From assembly GCA_023419055.1 (NCBI GenBank), contig JAEZYO010000802.1:1-7091 (forward strand): 7,091 bases of DNA, written 5' to 3'. Both the position numbers and the translations under genes were made by a program. The stretch comes from Pseudomonadota bacterium. GTDB lineage: Bacteria; Myxococcota; Polyangia; Polyangiales; Polyangiaceae. Shown piece after piece: positions 1 to 6,542 of the stretch. The notes under the pieces are model-generated. The model was not told where the DNA came from. It worked only from the letters and a program-made list of their open reading frames with translations, and ran no database searches. Each line of letters begins with the position of its first letter. The stretch's first letter is position 1.

Positions 1-402
1 AAGCAGGCCAAGCGCAAGAAGCAGAACGGCTGCAACCCCGTCAAAGTCTGCCCGCATAAGGGCGGCAACGCGCGGAGCAATGCCTGCGCCGATCGTTCGC
101 CTCCGAACCTCTTCCCCGGCTGCGACGTGAGGGTGGGGGGAAAGCATTTCGACGCCCTGGGGCCGGCGCGCGATCTCTGGGAGGTCAAGGTCCATCGCTA
201 CAGTAGCTACCCGGCACCCAAGAAGAATTTCGACTTGAGGCAAATCGTACGAGCGGCGGTGGTCGCCGAAGCAGCCGCTGACTTGGTCATCGCGACACGT
301 TGCGGGTTTGCTTTCGTGCTCGCCGTGGCGGATGCGCAGATGTTCGCTGATTTGAAACCGCTCCTCCCGCCTGGCATCCTCAGGCACGTACCGGGGTGCT
401 GA
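1..402 (+). CDS. C-terminal part of a polymorphic toxin, DUF6310-like (predicted nuclease tip); 5' end outside the window
   Basis: Frame 1 is open from the first base to TGA at 400-402, giving 133 residues of a protein whose start lies upstream. The layout matches what I recall of the myxobacterial DUF6310 family: an N-terminal Cys-rich stretch (C11, C17, then PHKGGNA, C28-AD, FPGCDV), then GGKHFDAL, then LWEVK, then a helical part with a CGF motif, ending in a terminal Cys. Asp51 followed by Glu61-Val-Lys63 fits the D...ExK core of the PD-(D/E)xK nuclease fold, so DNA or RNA cleavage is plausible; this is inference from motif spacing. The internal GTG at 127 is an unlikely start because it would discard the conserved Cys-rich part. 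The next gene starts within 3 bases of the stop, as in toxin/immunity pairs. The N-terminal delivery domain is not visible. Confident that it is coding, moderately confident of the family, low on the enzymatic activity. Confidence 0.72.
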   Translation, partial: KQAKRKKQNGCNPVKVCPHKGGNARSNACADRSPPNLFPGCDVRVGGKHFDALGPARDLWEVKVHRYSSYPAPKKNFDLRQIVRAAVVAEAAADLVIATRCGFAFVLAVADAQMFADLKPLLPPGILRHVPGC

Positions 403-404
403 TC

Positions 405-1940
405 GTGACCGAAAAGGTTCAAATCAACGTCTATGGCCCGCCGCTCCAGGCGAACGACGGGCGTCCCGAGCTCGGCGCGCGCGCGCTGGAGACCGCGCTG
501 CCGGGAGAGTCGCTGTCGTTCACCATCAGCAGCGCCGCCGAACGAGAACCGATCCCGAATCGCCCGCGCTGGCTCGCTCTCGCCGCGTCCGAGGGGCGAA
601 TTCCCATCGTGTGCAACGCAGGCTACGAGGGAGGCTACGTCGGTCTGATGGGTTTTACGTGGCCGTCGGCGATTGCACCTGGCGCGAGCGACCTACTACT
701 CGCCACCGCCGAAGCGCCCCTCGACAGCTCGCTCCCTCGCGTCGAGGAGATGTTGTCGAGCCTCGCGGTCGCGCTCGACGCCTTTTGGGGCGTCGCGCTT
801 TCGCCCGCCACGACGGGGCTCTGGCACGATCAGGCAGTTCCACCCGGCTCTGCCGCGGTGCCGCCGTTCGAGCTTCCGGTGCTCGCGCAACCCAACGAGA
901 TCGAGAGCCCCCTCGTGCCGCTCTTCTTCGGTTGGATAAACTACTGGTCGGCGGCGACGGTCGAGCGACTCGGGTTCCCGACCGACGCCGAACAGCCTAG
1001 CCCATTCGCATCCGTCCAACGGCTCGACGACGGCGCCTGGATCTTGCGGTTGACCGAGGAGCCACTCGATCCGGCGCGCCCCGAGCACCTCGCTCGCCTG
1101 CGCGCAGCCTATGAGCGCTTTGCGAGCGTCGGGGGGAGAGATCGACTCTCGCAGCGGTCGCAGCCGGTCACTCCCGAGTTCGTCCCAACGTCCGGCGCGT
1201 TTTGGATCGAGAGCTACGCTCCGGGCCTCATTCGCGACGAGCAACGACTCGAGCATTCGACGCGCGCGCTCGAGAAGGTCCTAGGGGTGGGGCTCGGCTT
1301 CACCTCCGCGGAAGACGACGACGATCTGATGGTACCGATCGGAGATCGCTCGGCCTGGTTCGCGCGAGCGCTCGAAAAGAGCCAGGCGATCCCGAGTTTG
1401 TTCGACGAAGAAGAGGACGTGCACCTCTTCTTCGTAAACGACGACTCGATCGCCGCACCGAACGGCGAAGAGGGAGTCCTCTACACGCGCTGCGAGTGTG
1501 CGCCCGCTGCCTGGGCGGGTCGCGACCCCGAGCCGCTCGTTACCGACTTCGCGCTCGCTCTCGCCGCATTCTGGGCCGTACTCGATCCTCCCGCCGCCAC
1601 TGGGCTTGCGCTCAATCAGGTAGTCCGACCGTGGCACCCCGAGCCAGCGTTCGGCCTTCCGGCTCTTCGAATGCAGCAAGAGCTCGAAAGTCCCCTTGTT
1701 CCCTGGCGCCTCGGTTGGCTCAACTACTGGTCGAAAGAGACGGCAGCTCGCGTCGGCTTCCCGCTGATCGAGAACGACAAGGGCCCTTTCGCCGAGGTGC
1801 GCGCGCTGCCGGACGGCGCCTGGCTCTTGCGACTGACGGAGGAGCCGCTCGATCCGTCGAGACCGGATCATCTCGCTGCGCTGCGGGCCGCCTACGAGCG
1901 CCTCCCCGCCATCGGCGGCCGCGACACACGAGCCAGGTAA
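405..1940 (+). CDS. Tandem double-domain DUF5953-like protein, probable immunity protein for the upstream DUF6310-like toxin
   Basis: This 511-residue protein has no signal peptide or membrane segment, so it is probably cytosolic. It consists of two homologous halves: residues 5-246 and 266-507. Matching landmarks sit exactly 261 residues apart: Y10/Y271, GWINYWS at 176 and GWLNYWS at 437, and the GGRD ends at 246 and 507. Each half also holds an FWxV segment, an ESPLVP segment and a GAWxLRLTEEPLDP segment. These match my memory of DUF5953, a myxobacterial family of about 250 aa that is usually single-domain and found beside DUF6310 proteins. The role of neutralising the upstream toxin is inferred from position and family. 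I chose GTG at 405 because GGGG at 393-396 is well spaced before it and the protein then begins MTEKVQINVYG. GTG at 396, overlapping the upstream stop, would add three residues and cannot be excluded. Translational coupling to the toxin is likely. Confidence 0.8.
   Translation: MTEKVQINVYGPPLQANDGRPELGARALETALPGESLSFTISSAAEREPIPNRPRWLALAASEGRIPIVCNAGYEGGYVGLMGFTWPSAIAPGASDLLLATAEAPLDSSLPRVEEMLSSLAVALDAFWGVALSPATTGLWHDQAVPPGSAAVPPFELPVLAQPNEIESPLVPLFFGWINYWSAATVERLGFPTDAEQPSPFASVQRLDDGAWILRLTEEPLDPARPEHLARLRAAYERFASVGGRDRLSQRSQPVTPEFVPTSGAFWIESYAPGLIRDEQRLEHSTRALEKVLGVGLGFTSAEDDDDLMVPIGDRSAWFARALEKSQAIPSLFDEEEDVHLFFVNDDSIAAPNGEEGVLYTRCECAPAAWAGRDPEPLVTDFALALAAFWAVLDPPAATGLALNQVVRPWHPEPAFGLPALRMQQELESPLVPWRLGWLNYWSKETAARVGFPLIENDKGPFAEVRALPDGAWLLRLTEEPLDPSRPDHLAALRAAYERLPAIGGRDTRAR
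417..1142 (+). repeat. Internal coding repeat, unit 1 of the DUF5953-like tandem
   Basis: This is the first of two homologous units in the double-domain protein, residues 5-246. It aligns with unit 2 without net gaps at an offset of 783 bp. The best-conserved part is the C-terminal third, from GWINYWS to GGRD, where the DNA is also recognisably similar (for example GACGGCGCCTGG occurs in both units). The N-terminal half is much more diverged. Confidence 0.8.
1200..1925 (+). repeat. Internal coding repeat, unit 2 of the DUF5953-like tandem
   Basis: This is the second homologous unit, residues 266-507, joined to unit 1 by a linker of about 19 residues rich in Ser, Gln and Pro. Its N-terminal half carries acidic insertions (EDDDD, DEEEED) that are absent from unit 1. 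That suggests divergence after an old duplication and possibly a different binding partner. Confidence 0.78.
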
Positions 1941-1957
1941 CTGAGGCGGTTCGCGGC

Positions 1958-1965
1958 GACCAGAC
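1958..1965 (+). promoter_or_regulatory. Extra GACCAGAC half-site upstream of the palindrome
   Basis: The octamer GACCAGAC is identical to the reverse complement of 1994-2001 in the palindrome's right arm and differs by one base from 1986-1993 in its left arm. It could be an additional operator half-site. In RNA it could instead compete with the left arm for pairing to the right arm. An eight-base match could also be chance. Confidence 0.3.
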
Positions 1966-1976
1966 ATCGCGGGGTT

Positions 1977-2010
1977 AGAGATTGTGGCCAGACGTCTGGT
2001 CACAATCTCT
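1977..2010. repeat. 34-bp near-perfect palindrome; candidate terminator hairpin or operator
   Basis: The left arm starts AGAGATTGTG and the right arm ends CACAATCTCT. The centre is the perfect palindrome CCAGACGTCTGG. Sixteen of 17 positions are Watson-Crick pairs and the remaining pair (G1987 with T2000) would be a G-U wobble in RNA. It begins 37 bases after the stop of the DUF5953-like gene and ends 95 bases before the next start. No T-run follows, so it is not a textbook intrinsic terminator. The near-zero spacer and the extra half-site nearby also fit a dimeric regulator site. Visible directly; function inferred. Confidence 0.75.
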
Positions 2011-2091
2011 GCGCTGAAATCGACCCGGGAGCGTCGACTTCACGGCACGGATCGCGGAAAATCGGAGCCTCTGCCTCGTCCAGGTTCCCGC

Positions 2092-2097
2092 AAAGGA
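2092..2097 (+). promoter_or_regulatory. Shine-Dalgarno site of the DUF4157-deaminase toxin gene
   Basis: AAAGGA lies eight bases before the ATG at 2106. This supports that start over internal ATG and GTG codons, as does the family motif SQPGD...EADRVAD beginning at residue 38. Confidence 0.6.
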
Positions 2098-2105
2098 TAC
2101 CGCTC

Positions 2106-5100
2106 ATGTCCGCGTACGAGCCGCTCCTCAAGAAGCCGAAGGCCCCCCCCGCCCCGCTGCGCGCGACCGTCGCGAGCAAACGCCCGCAACCGCCGATCCA
2201 GACCGCGCTGGAAGTGAGCCAGCCCGGAGACGCGCTCGAGCTCGAGGCCGACCGAGTCGCCGATCACGTCCTCCGCAGCGCAGCCCCTGCTCCCCGCATG
2301 AACGCAGGATCCGACGCGCGCATCGATCGAGAAGCGGACAAGGAGGAACAAGACACGGAGGAGGAGTATGCACCGAACCATAACTCACTCGTCGTGCAAG
2401 CGATGCTGCAGCGCATGTGCGCGAAGTGCGACGCCGAAGAGGACAGGGAGGAGGAGACGCCGCCTGGCAAGCTCCAGCGGCAGGCGCTCGTCGTCCAACG
2501 CGAGTGCGGCGATTGCTCCGAGGAGGAGGAAGAAGAGCAGGTCCAGCGCGAAGCCGCGACGCCTGGCCCAACCGCGGCAGCGGCGACGCCGCGATTCCAG
2601 GCCGCGCTGAGCAGCGCGAGAGCGAGCGGGGGCGAGGCGCTACCGAGCGCGGTACGGGGCTTCATGGAGCCGCGCTTCGGGCAAGATTTCCGTGGAGTCC
2701 GCGTGCATCGCGACGCCGCTGCGAGCGAGCTCACCGAGCGCGTGCACGCCAAAGCCTTCACGGTGGGCAAAGACGTCTTCTTCCGCCGAGGTCACTTCGA
2801 GCCGAATAGCGAGCAAGGAAAGCGCCTGATCGCCCACGAGCTCACTCACGTCGTCCAACAGCGCGAGGGGATGCGCAGCGTTCAGAGGGAGCTCCTGCAG
2901 CGCGAGGAGCTCGAAGCGCCTCCAGCTCAGAGCGCGCAGGCGGCACCCGCGGAGCAAGCGGCTACGGAGGAAGAGGCGCTGCTCGCGAATGACGAGATGT
3001 ACCTCGAGGCTCACGCACGCGGCTTCAAGATGGCGGTCAACGGCACCACTTACAAGAGTTGGAAGGACCCGGCGCTCGAAGCCTTCGTGCTCTATTTCCT
3101 ACGTCGGTACATCGGGGGCTCGCGCGACGCGGCGCTGGCCTGCCTGGGAGACCTTCGAGCCACTGGTGGGATCGGTTTTCAATCGCAGCTCAAACCCGGT
3201 CAGATCCTGAACGACAAGGGCATTTACGGGATCGAGATCGACGGCGCCCTGGTGCAAAGCTCCGACGCCTGGGTCAAACAACAGCGTCCCGGGTTGAGGC
3301 CCGTCAAGCCCAAGCTCGGGATTCAGAAGATCCCGGACATAGTCTCCGAAGGCGGAGGCGCGGCCGATAGTGCGGAAGAAGCGGTCGAGCGGTTCTCGCC
3401 GGAGGGGCGGATCCTCTTCCCGCTCGGAGACGGGAAGATTCCGACCTTCGTCGGAGGCGCCGAGATCAAGGTCGCCTTCCAGTTCACGGGCGCCGGCGCC
3501 GCGCTCGGTTTCAACGACTTCCCTCACCGAATCAATCGAGTCGACTTCGACTGGAGCATCTCGACCGAGACCGAAGGGGGGAAAAAGGAAGTCGACAGTG
3601 GCCCGCTGCTCGAGGGCGGAGCGAACCAATACTCCTTCGATGTCGAACCGGGCGGTTACCTCGTCTCCGTCCACCTCAAGAGCGAGCACTTCCAGAGCGG
3701 CACCGAGCTCGAGCTCAAGCGACCCTTCGAGGTCATCGACGAGCAGGCGCGACTCGGCGAGGCCTTCGACGAGCGCTTCGTCGGCGAGGGCGAGGCACAA
3801 CCCTTCGAGCTCGACCAAGAGGGCAACCTGCGCCTCAAGCCGGGCGCTCCCGAAGCTCGTTCCCTCAAAGATCAGATCTTGGAGCTCGAGTTTCAGATCG
3901 GACAACTCGAAGCGTCGCGAGACGGAGGCGGCCTACCGGCGGACGAAGCAGCCGGCTACATCGAGGTATTCCGAGAGCGCATCGAAGCGCTGAAGAAGCT
4001 GGAGCAAGGGTCGACCAGCAGCAGCCAGTACCGGATTCACGGCGTCTTCCAGAGCCGTGAGGACTCGAGCGTGCGCGAAATCGTCGCGGTCCTGCACGGG
4101 CTCGAGACGAGCAAGGAAGGTCAGTCCAGCTACGCGTTCACCTTGAATGACTTCACCCTGTCTCCCGGCAAAGCCGTGCAACACGTGGGAGCGGCGCCCG
4201 CGCCCGCAGGCGACGACCGCAACGCGGCGATCGCTTCCGCCGAAGGGGCGGCCCTCGAGGCCCTGAAGGAGCGCTGGCGCGCGAACAACGACTACCCCGA
4301 CGGTCACGTGCGTTTCGTGGTCCCGCTCAAACACGGCAGTGGCGTCAAGGAGCTCACGTTCGACACCCACACGCTCCGGAAGGACGCGCGCACAGCGCTC
4401 ACGGTCGCCGCGATCGGCGCTGGAGCCGTCAGCATCGTCCTCTCCGGGGGTACCACCGCCCCCGTGGTGCTTCTCGTCCTGGAAGGGGTGAGCTTGGCAG
4501 CTGGCGCTGCGCTCGCCGCGGACGAAATTGCGCGCGCCATCGAGACGAACACGCTCACGAAGAAACAGCTCGTGCTCAACATGCTGACGCTCGTGCCCAT
4601 CGCGGGCTCGCTGGCGCGCGCGGGAGGCATCACGGTGCGCGGCATGCAGCTCATCCAGGTCAGCGCCGGCGTCGCCGAAGGGGTGCTGATCACCGCCGAG
4701 ACCCAAGAGTCTTTGCGCGCGGTGATGGCAGAGTTTGCCGTCCAGATCGCCAAGGCCAAGACTCCGGAGCAGCGCGCGCAAATTGAGCGCCAACGCGACC
4801 AGGTCATCGCGCGGCTGCTCGGCGCGGCTGCCGTCTCCGGAGGTATCAGTCTCGTCAGCACCGCGCTCGGCGCGCGCGGCGCGATCGACGACGTGCGCGG
4901 CCCCAAGCCACGCGCCGCAGTCGAGGGTGCCGAACCGCACGTACGCGCGGGCGAAGTCGAGGGACCAACCGCGCGGCCCGTCGAAGCAGAACCGGCCGCA
5001 CCGCGCCGCCCAGCGCCGGACGTCGAGACCCCAGAGGCACGCCGCCGCGGTCCAGTCGCCGACCCCGCCAACGGCAAGGCAGCCACCGCGGAAGCCACGG

Positions 5101-6023
5101 TGCTCACGGAACGGCATCTTACCCTGGCTGGAGAGACCCACACCCTCAGTGTGGTACGTAAGTCCGACGGTAGACACCTGCTCACGCTTTGCAGCCCGAA
5201 GCCCTGCGGCGAACTCGCGAACGAGATAGAGGATCTCCTGGCACAGCTGGCAACGGACCACCCCGCTCGTCGCGAGCTTGGCCGTCTACATGAAGCCGCT
5301 CGCAAGGCTCAAGCCGATCTCGATACTGGTCAACTCGCGCTCGACGCGGCTAGCATCGAAGCGAATCGTATCGCTACGGCACTCGACACACTCTCGACCA
5401 AGCATCCAGAAGTCGGGAAGATCCTAGCCACTGGTGGTGGGCGCGCCGAGACCAGGCAACCAGCCGAGGCGAGTCGCGAGCCCCAAGCCGAGTCGCTTGA
5501 ACCGGTGGGCAAGACCGAAGGCTCTGGCGGCTCGGATCGCGAGAGCCTCACACCCGAAGGCGCGTGGAGAGAGATCGATCGTTTTAGAACCAAAGCCAAA
5601 GGCTTTGAAGCTCTGGGCGATCGGGTGCCGCAGAGGGGGGACGGCCTGGGCACCGTCGCGCTCGTCGAAGGGGGAGGAACGCGCCACGTCTTCGGAGTGA
5701 ACTCCTCGAGCCTTTCGGAGTCGTCGAAAGACCTCGGCCGCAAGGTCTTCAGCGACATGAAGAGCAAGGGCTTCTTCCCAGACACTAAGCACTACGGGCA
5801 AGGGGCCGCGCAGGTCCTCACCCATGCCGAGACCCACGCCCTGATGCGGGCATGGGAAAACAGTGGTCGAAGGCTCGGAAAGAGCGTGACTCTATTCGTG
5901 GATCGGTTTACCTGTGCGAACTGCCGAATCGCTCTGCCAGACGTGATGCGCTACATGGGGATCGAAGAGCTGACGATCGTGACCAAGAGTGGCGTTGTGA
6001 TACCCTTGCGAGTCGGAGGTTGA
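2106..6023 (+). CDS. Large modular toxin: N-terminal DUF4157 (eCIS-associated) trunk with C-terminal DddA/SCP1.201-like deaminase domain
   Basis: 1305 residues, no signal peptide. Order of parts: SQPGD...EADRVAD motif (38-53), typical of the lead-in to DUF4157; two CxxC sites (C105/C108, C134/C137), each followed by an acidic run and a QR element; DUF4157 (about 177-254) with HELTH at 244-248, a zinc-metalloprotease-like motif; a low-complexity linker; an unassigned alpha/beta region (about 290-400); an Ig/PKD-like beta region (about 445-543); a coiled coil (about 586-635); hydrophobic stretches (about 764-812, 825-845, 901-925) that may help cross a target membrane; an Ala/Pro/Arg-rich linker (about 921-998); a pre-toxin domain (about 1000-1090) with CSPKPC; and the deaminase tip (about 1150-1305). 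In the tip, His1240-Ala-Glu1242 and Cys1270-Ala-Asn-Cys1273 form the zinc site and the Glu proton shuttle of the cytidine-deaminase fold; the TCxxC form resembles DddA. Likely substrate is cytosine in DNA of the recipient cell (inference). Export by an eCIS is suggested only by DUF4157. The Imm1-like gene follows directly. Confidence 0.9.
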   Translation: MSAYEPLLKKPKAPPAPLRATVASKRPQPPIQTALEVSQPGDALELEADRVADHVLRSAAPAPRMNAGSDARIDREADKEEQDTEEEYAPNHNSLVVQAMLQRMCAKCDAEEDREEETPPGKLQRQALVVQRECGDCSEEEEEEQVQREAATPGPTAAAATPRFQAALSSARASGGEALPSAVRGFMEPRFGQDFRGVRVHRDAAASELTERVHAKAFTVGKDVFFRRGHFEPNSEQGKRLIAHELTHVVQQREGMRSVQRELLQREELEAPPAQSAQAAPAEQAATEEEALLANDEMYLEAHARGFKMAVNGTTYKSWKDPALEAFVLYFLRRYIGGSRDAALACLGDLRATGGIGFQSQLKPGQILNDKGIYGIEIDGALVQSSDAWVKQQRPGLRPVKPKLGIQKIPDIVSEGGGAADSAEEAVERFSPEGRILFPLGDGKIPTFVGGAEIKVAFQFTGAGAALGFNDFPHRINRVDFDWSISTETEGGKKEVDSGPLLEGGANQYSFDVEPGGYLVSVHLKSEHFQSGTELELKRPFEVIDEQARLGEAFDERFVGEGEAQPFELDQEGNLRLKPGAPEARSLKDQILELEFQIGQLEASRDGGGLPADEAAGYIEVFRERIEALKKLEQGSTSSSQYRIHGVFQSREDSSVREIVAVLHGLETSKEGQSSYAFTLNDFTLSPGKAVQHVGAAPAPAGDDRNAAIASAEGAALEALKERWRANNDYPDGHVRFVVPLKHGSGVKELTFDTHTLRKDARTALTVAAIGAGAVSIVLSGGTTAPVVLLVLEGVSLAAGAALAADEIARAIETNTLTKKQLVLNMLTLVPIAGSLARAGGITVRGMQLIQVSAGVAEGVLITAETQESLRAVMAEFAVQIAKAKTPEQRAQIERQRDQVIARLLGAAAVSGGISLVSTALGARGAIDDVRGPKPRAAVEGAEPHVRAGEVEGPTARPVEAEPAAPRRPAPDVETPEARRRGPVADPANGKAATAEATVLTERHLTLAGETHTLSVVRKSDGRHLLTLCSPKPCGELANEIEDLLAQLATDHPARRELGRLHEAARKAQADLDTGQLALDAASIEANRIATALDTLSTKHPEVGKILATGGGRAETRQPAEASREPQAESLEPVGKTEGSGGSDRESLTPEGAWREIDRFRTKAKGFEALGDRVPQRGDGLGTVALVEGGGTRHVFGVNSSSLSESSKDLGRKVFSDMKSKGFFPDTKHYGQGAAQVLTHAETHALMRAWENSGRRLGKSVTLFVDRFTCANCRIALPDVMRYMGIEELTIVTKSGVVIPLRVGG
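5591..5607 (+). repeat. Small perfect inverted repeat at the entry to the deaminase domain
   Basis: CAAAGCC and GGCTTTG form a seven-pair stem around an AAA loop, inside the toxin gene just after the low-complexity linker. The surrounding 30 bases are AT-richer than the flanks. It may be chance in coding DNA or a trace of a cassette junction. Confidence 0.35.
6015..6019 (+). promoter_or_regulatory. Shine-Dalgarno site that selects a TTG start for the immunity gene
   Basis: GGAGG lies within the last codons of the toxin gene, six bases before TTG at 6026. The spacing is ideal and identifies the rare TTG codon as the start. An earlier TTG at 6020 overlaps the toxin stop but sits directly against the GGAGG, too close to use it. 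Confidence 0.65.
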
Positions 6024-6025
6024 TC

Positions 6026-6442
6026 TTGTCCGTCACTTACGAAGGGCCAGAAGGAGTAGTGGATGCGAATCCGGCGCTAGCGCAGCTTGAGCACTACATC
6101 GTGGACTTGCCCGCAGAATACTGGAATTCCGGCTCTGGCAACGCGATTCTGTCACACGACAGCGGCGCGACCCTCCTCATCCTTCCCAATCTCCAGCACG
6201 GCGTCTACCTCAAGTATTTCCGCGATCGAACTCGAACTGATGACGTCTGGCTGTCGCTCGCCGATCCCAATACACTCGACAAGACGGCGGAGTGCGGAGA
6301 GGAATGGTATGCCTCGGTGGGGCTCTTCTTGGTTCCGCGGCTTGCATGGTCGGCGGTGAAGGACTTCTGCGAAACCGGCGGGATGAGCGACAAGATCAAG
6401 TGGGCTAGGCCGTCTGCCATCCCCGAGAGTGGGAATTGGTGA
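6026..6442 (+). CDS. Imm1-like immunity protein for the deaminase toxin
   Basis: The 138-residue protein begins with TTG, two bases after the toxin stop, read as MSVTYEGPEG. No signal peptide or membrane segment is visible, so it should act in the cytosol by binding the deaminase tip. The C-terminal part, YASVGLFLVPRLAW followed by KDFCETGG (112-119) and IKW (124-126), resembles the Imm1 family as I remember it (helix, F-x-x-TG, then a short strand ending in W). Imm1 proteins are known partners of SCP1.201/DddA-type deaminases, which agrees with the tip of the preceding toxin. The same frame stays open upstream to an ATG at 5852, but that extension reads in the shadow of the deaminase domain, is Arg-rich and is unlike any Imm1 protein. 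Tight spacing implies translational coupling, so the antidote would be made whenever the toxin is. Hand-counted GC is about 58-60%, as in the toxin tip and lower than the toxin trunk. Confidence 0.8.
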   Translation: MSVTYEGPEGVVDANPALAQLEHYIVDLPAEYWNSGSGNAILSHDSGATLLILPNLQHGVYLKYFRDRTRTDDVWLSLADPNTLDKTAECGEEWYASVGLFLVPRLAWSAVKDFCETGGMSDKIKWARPSAIPESGNW

Positions 6443-6542
6443 AAGGGCGCGGGCACGTCGCAGCACGGTGAGTCGGCGCGACCCCTCTCGCACCGTTGCG
6501 CCGTACTCGGCGAGCCACTTGGGGCCACGAGGCGCTCGGACC
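6443..6542. other. Short intergenic region after the immunity gene
   Basis: 100 bases with no gene. ACGGTG at 6465-6470 and CACCGT at 6491-6496 could pair as a six-base stem with a 20-base loop, too weak to call a terminator. GAGG at 6529-6532 is a possible ribosome binding site for the next gene, ten bases before its ATG. Confidence 0.45.

Larger units (their letters stand above)
1941..2105. other. Intergenic region between the two toxin/immunity modules
   Basis: These 165 bases hold no plausible gene. They contain the 34-bp palindrome at 1977-2010, an additional copy of its core octamer at 1958-1965 and, at the 3' end, the ribosome binding site of the large toxin gene. The promoter of the large toxin gene most likely lies here, but I cannot identify a convincing -35/-10 pair. 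Confidence 0.6.

Noticed and set aside
1202..1978. Plus-strand open frame of 258 codons inside the DUF5953-like gene
   Set aside because: Arg/Ser-rich shadow translation in another frame of a well-supported gene.
1281..2003. Minus-strand open frame of 240 codons across the DUF5953-like gene and the palindrome
   Set aside because: The opposite strand has a clear duplicated protein domain with conserved motifs. This frame shows no duplicated pattern or domain.
1977..2010. Calling the palindrome a standard intrinsic terminator
   Set aside because: The bases after the stem (GCGCTGAAAT) contain no T-run, so only a hairpin or palindrome can be stated.
1941..2105. Sigma-70-type promoter in the intergenic region
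   Set aside because: I found no pair of -35 and -10 boxes with acceptable match and spacing, so none is reported.
3099..3905. Minus-strand open frame of 268 codons opposite the toxin trunk
   Set aside because: It mirrors the codons of the + strand protein (long Leu/Glu runs from CTCGAG-type codons) and has no family resemblance or convincing ribosome site.
3933..5261. Long minus-strand open frame of 442 codons opposite the large toxin gene
   Set aside because: High GC makes stops rare in the antisense frames. The translation lacks recognisable motifs, is rich in Arg, Asp and Cys in the manner of shadow frames, and lies opposite a clearly coding strand.
5852..6025. Upstream extension of the immunity gene to ATG at 5852
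   Set aside because: It overlaps the catalytic part of the deaminase domain, is Arg/Asp-rich and unlike Imm1 proteins. The GGAGG site points to TTG at 6026.
6463..6499. Hairpin after the immunity gene
   Set aside because: Only a six-pair stem with a 20-base loop and no T-run; this level is expected by chance in GC-rich DNA.
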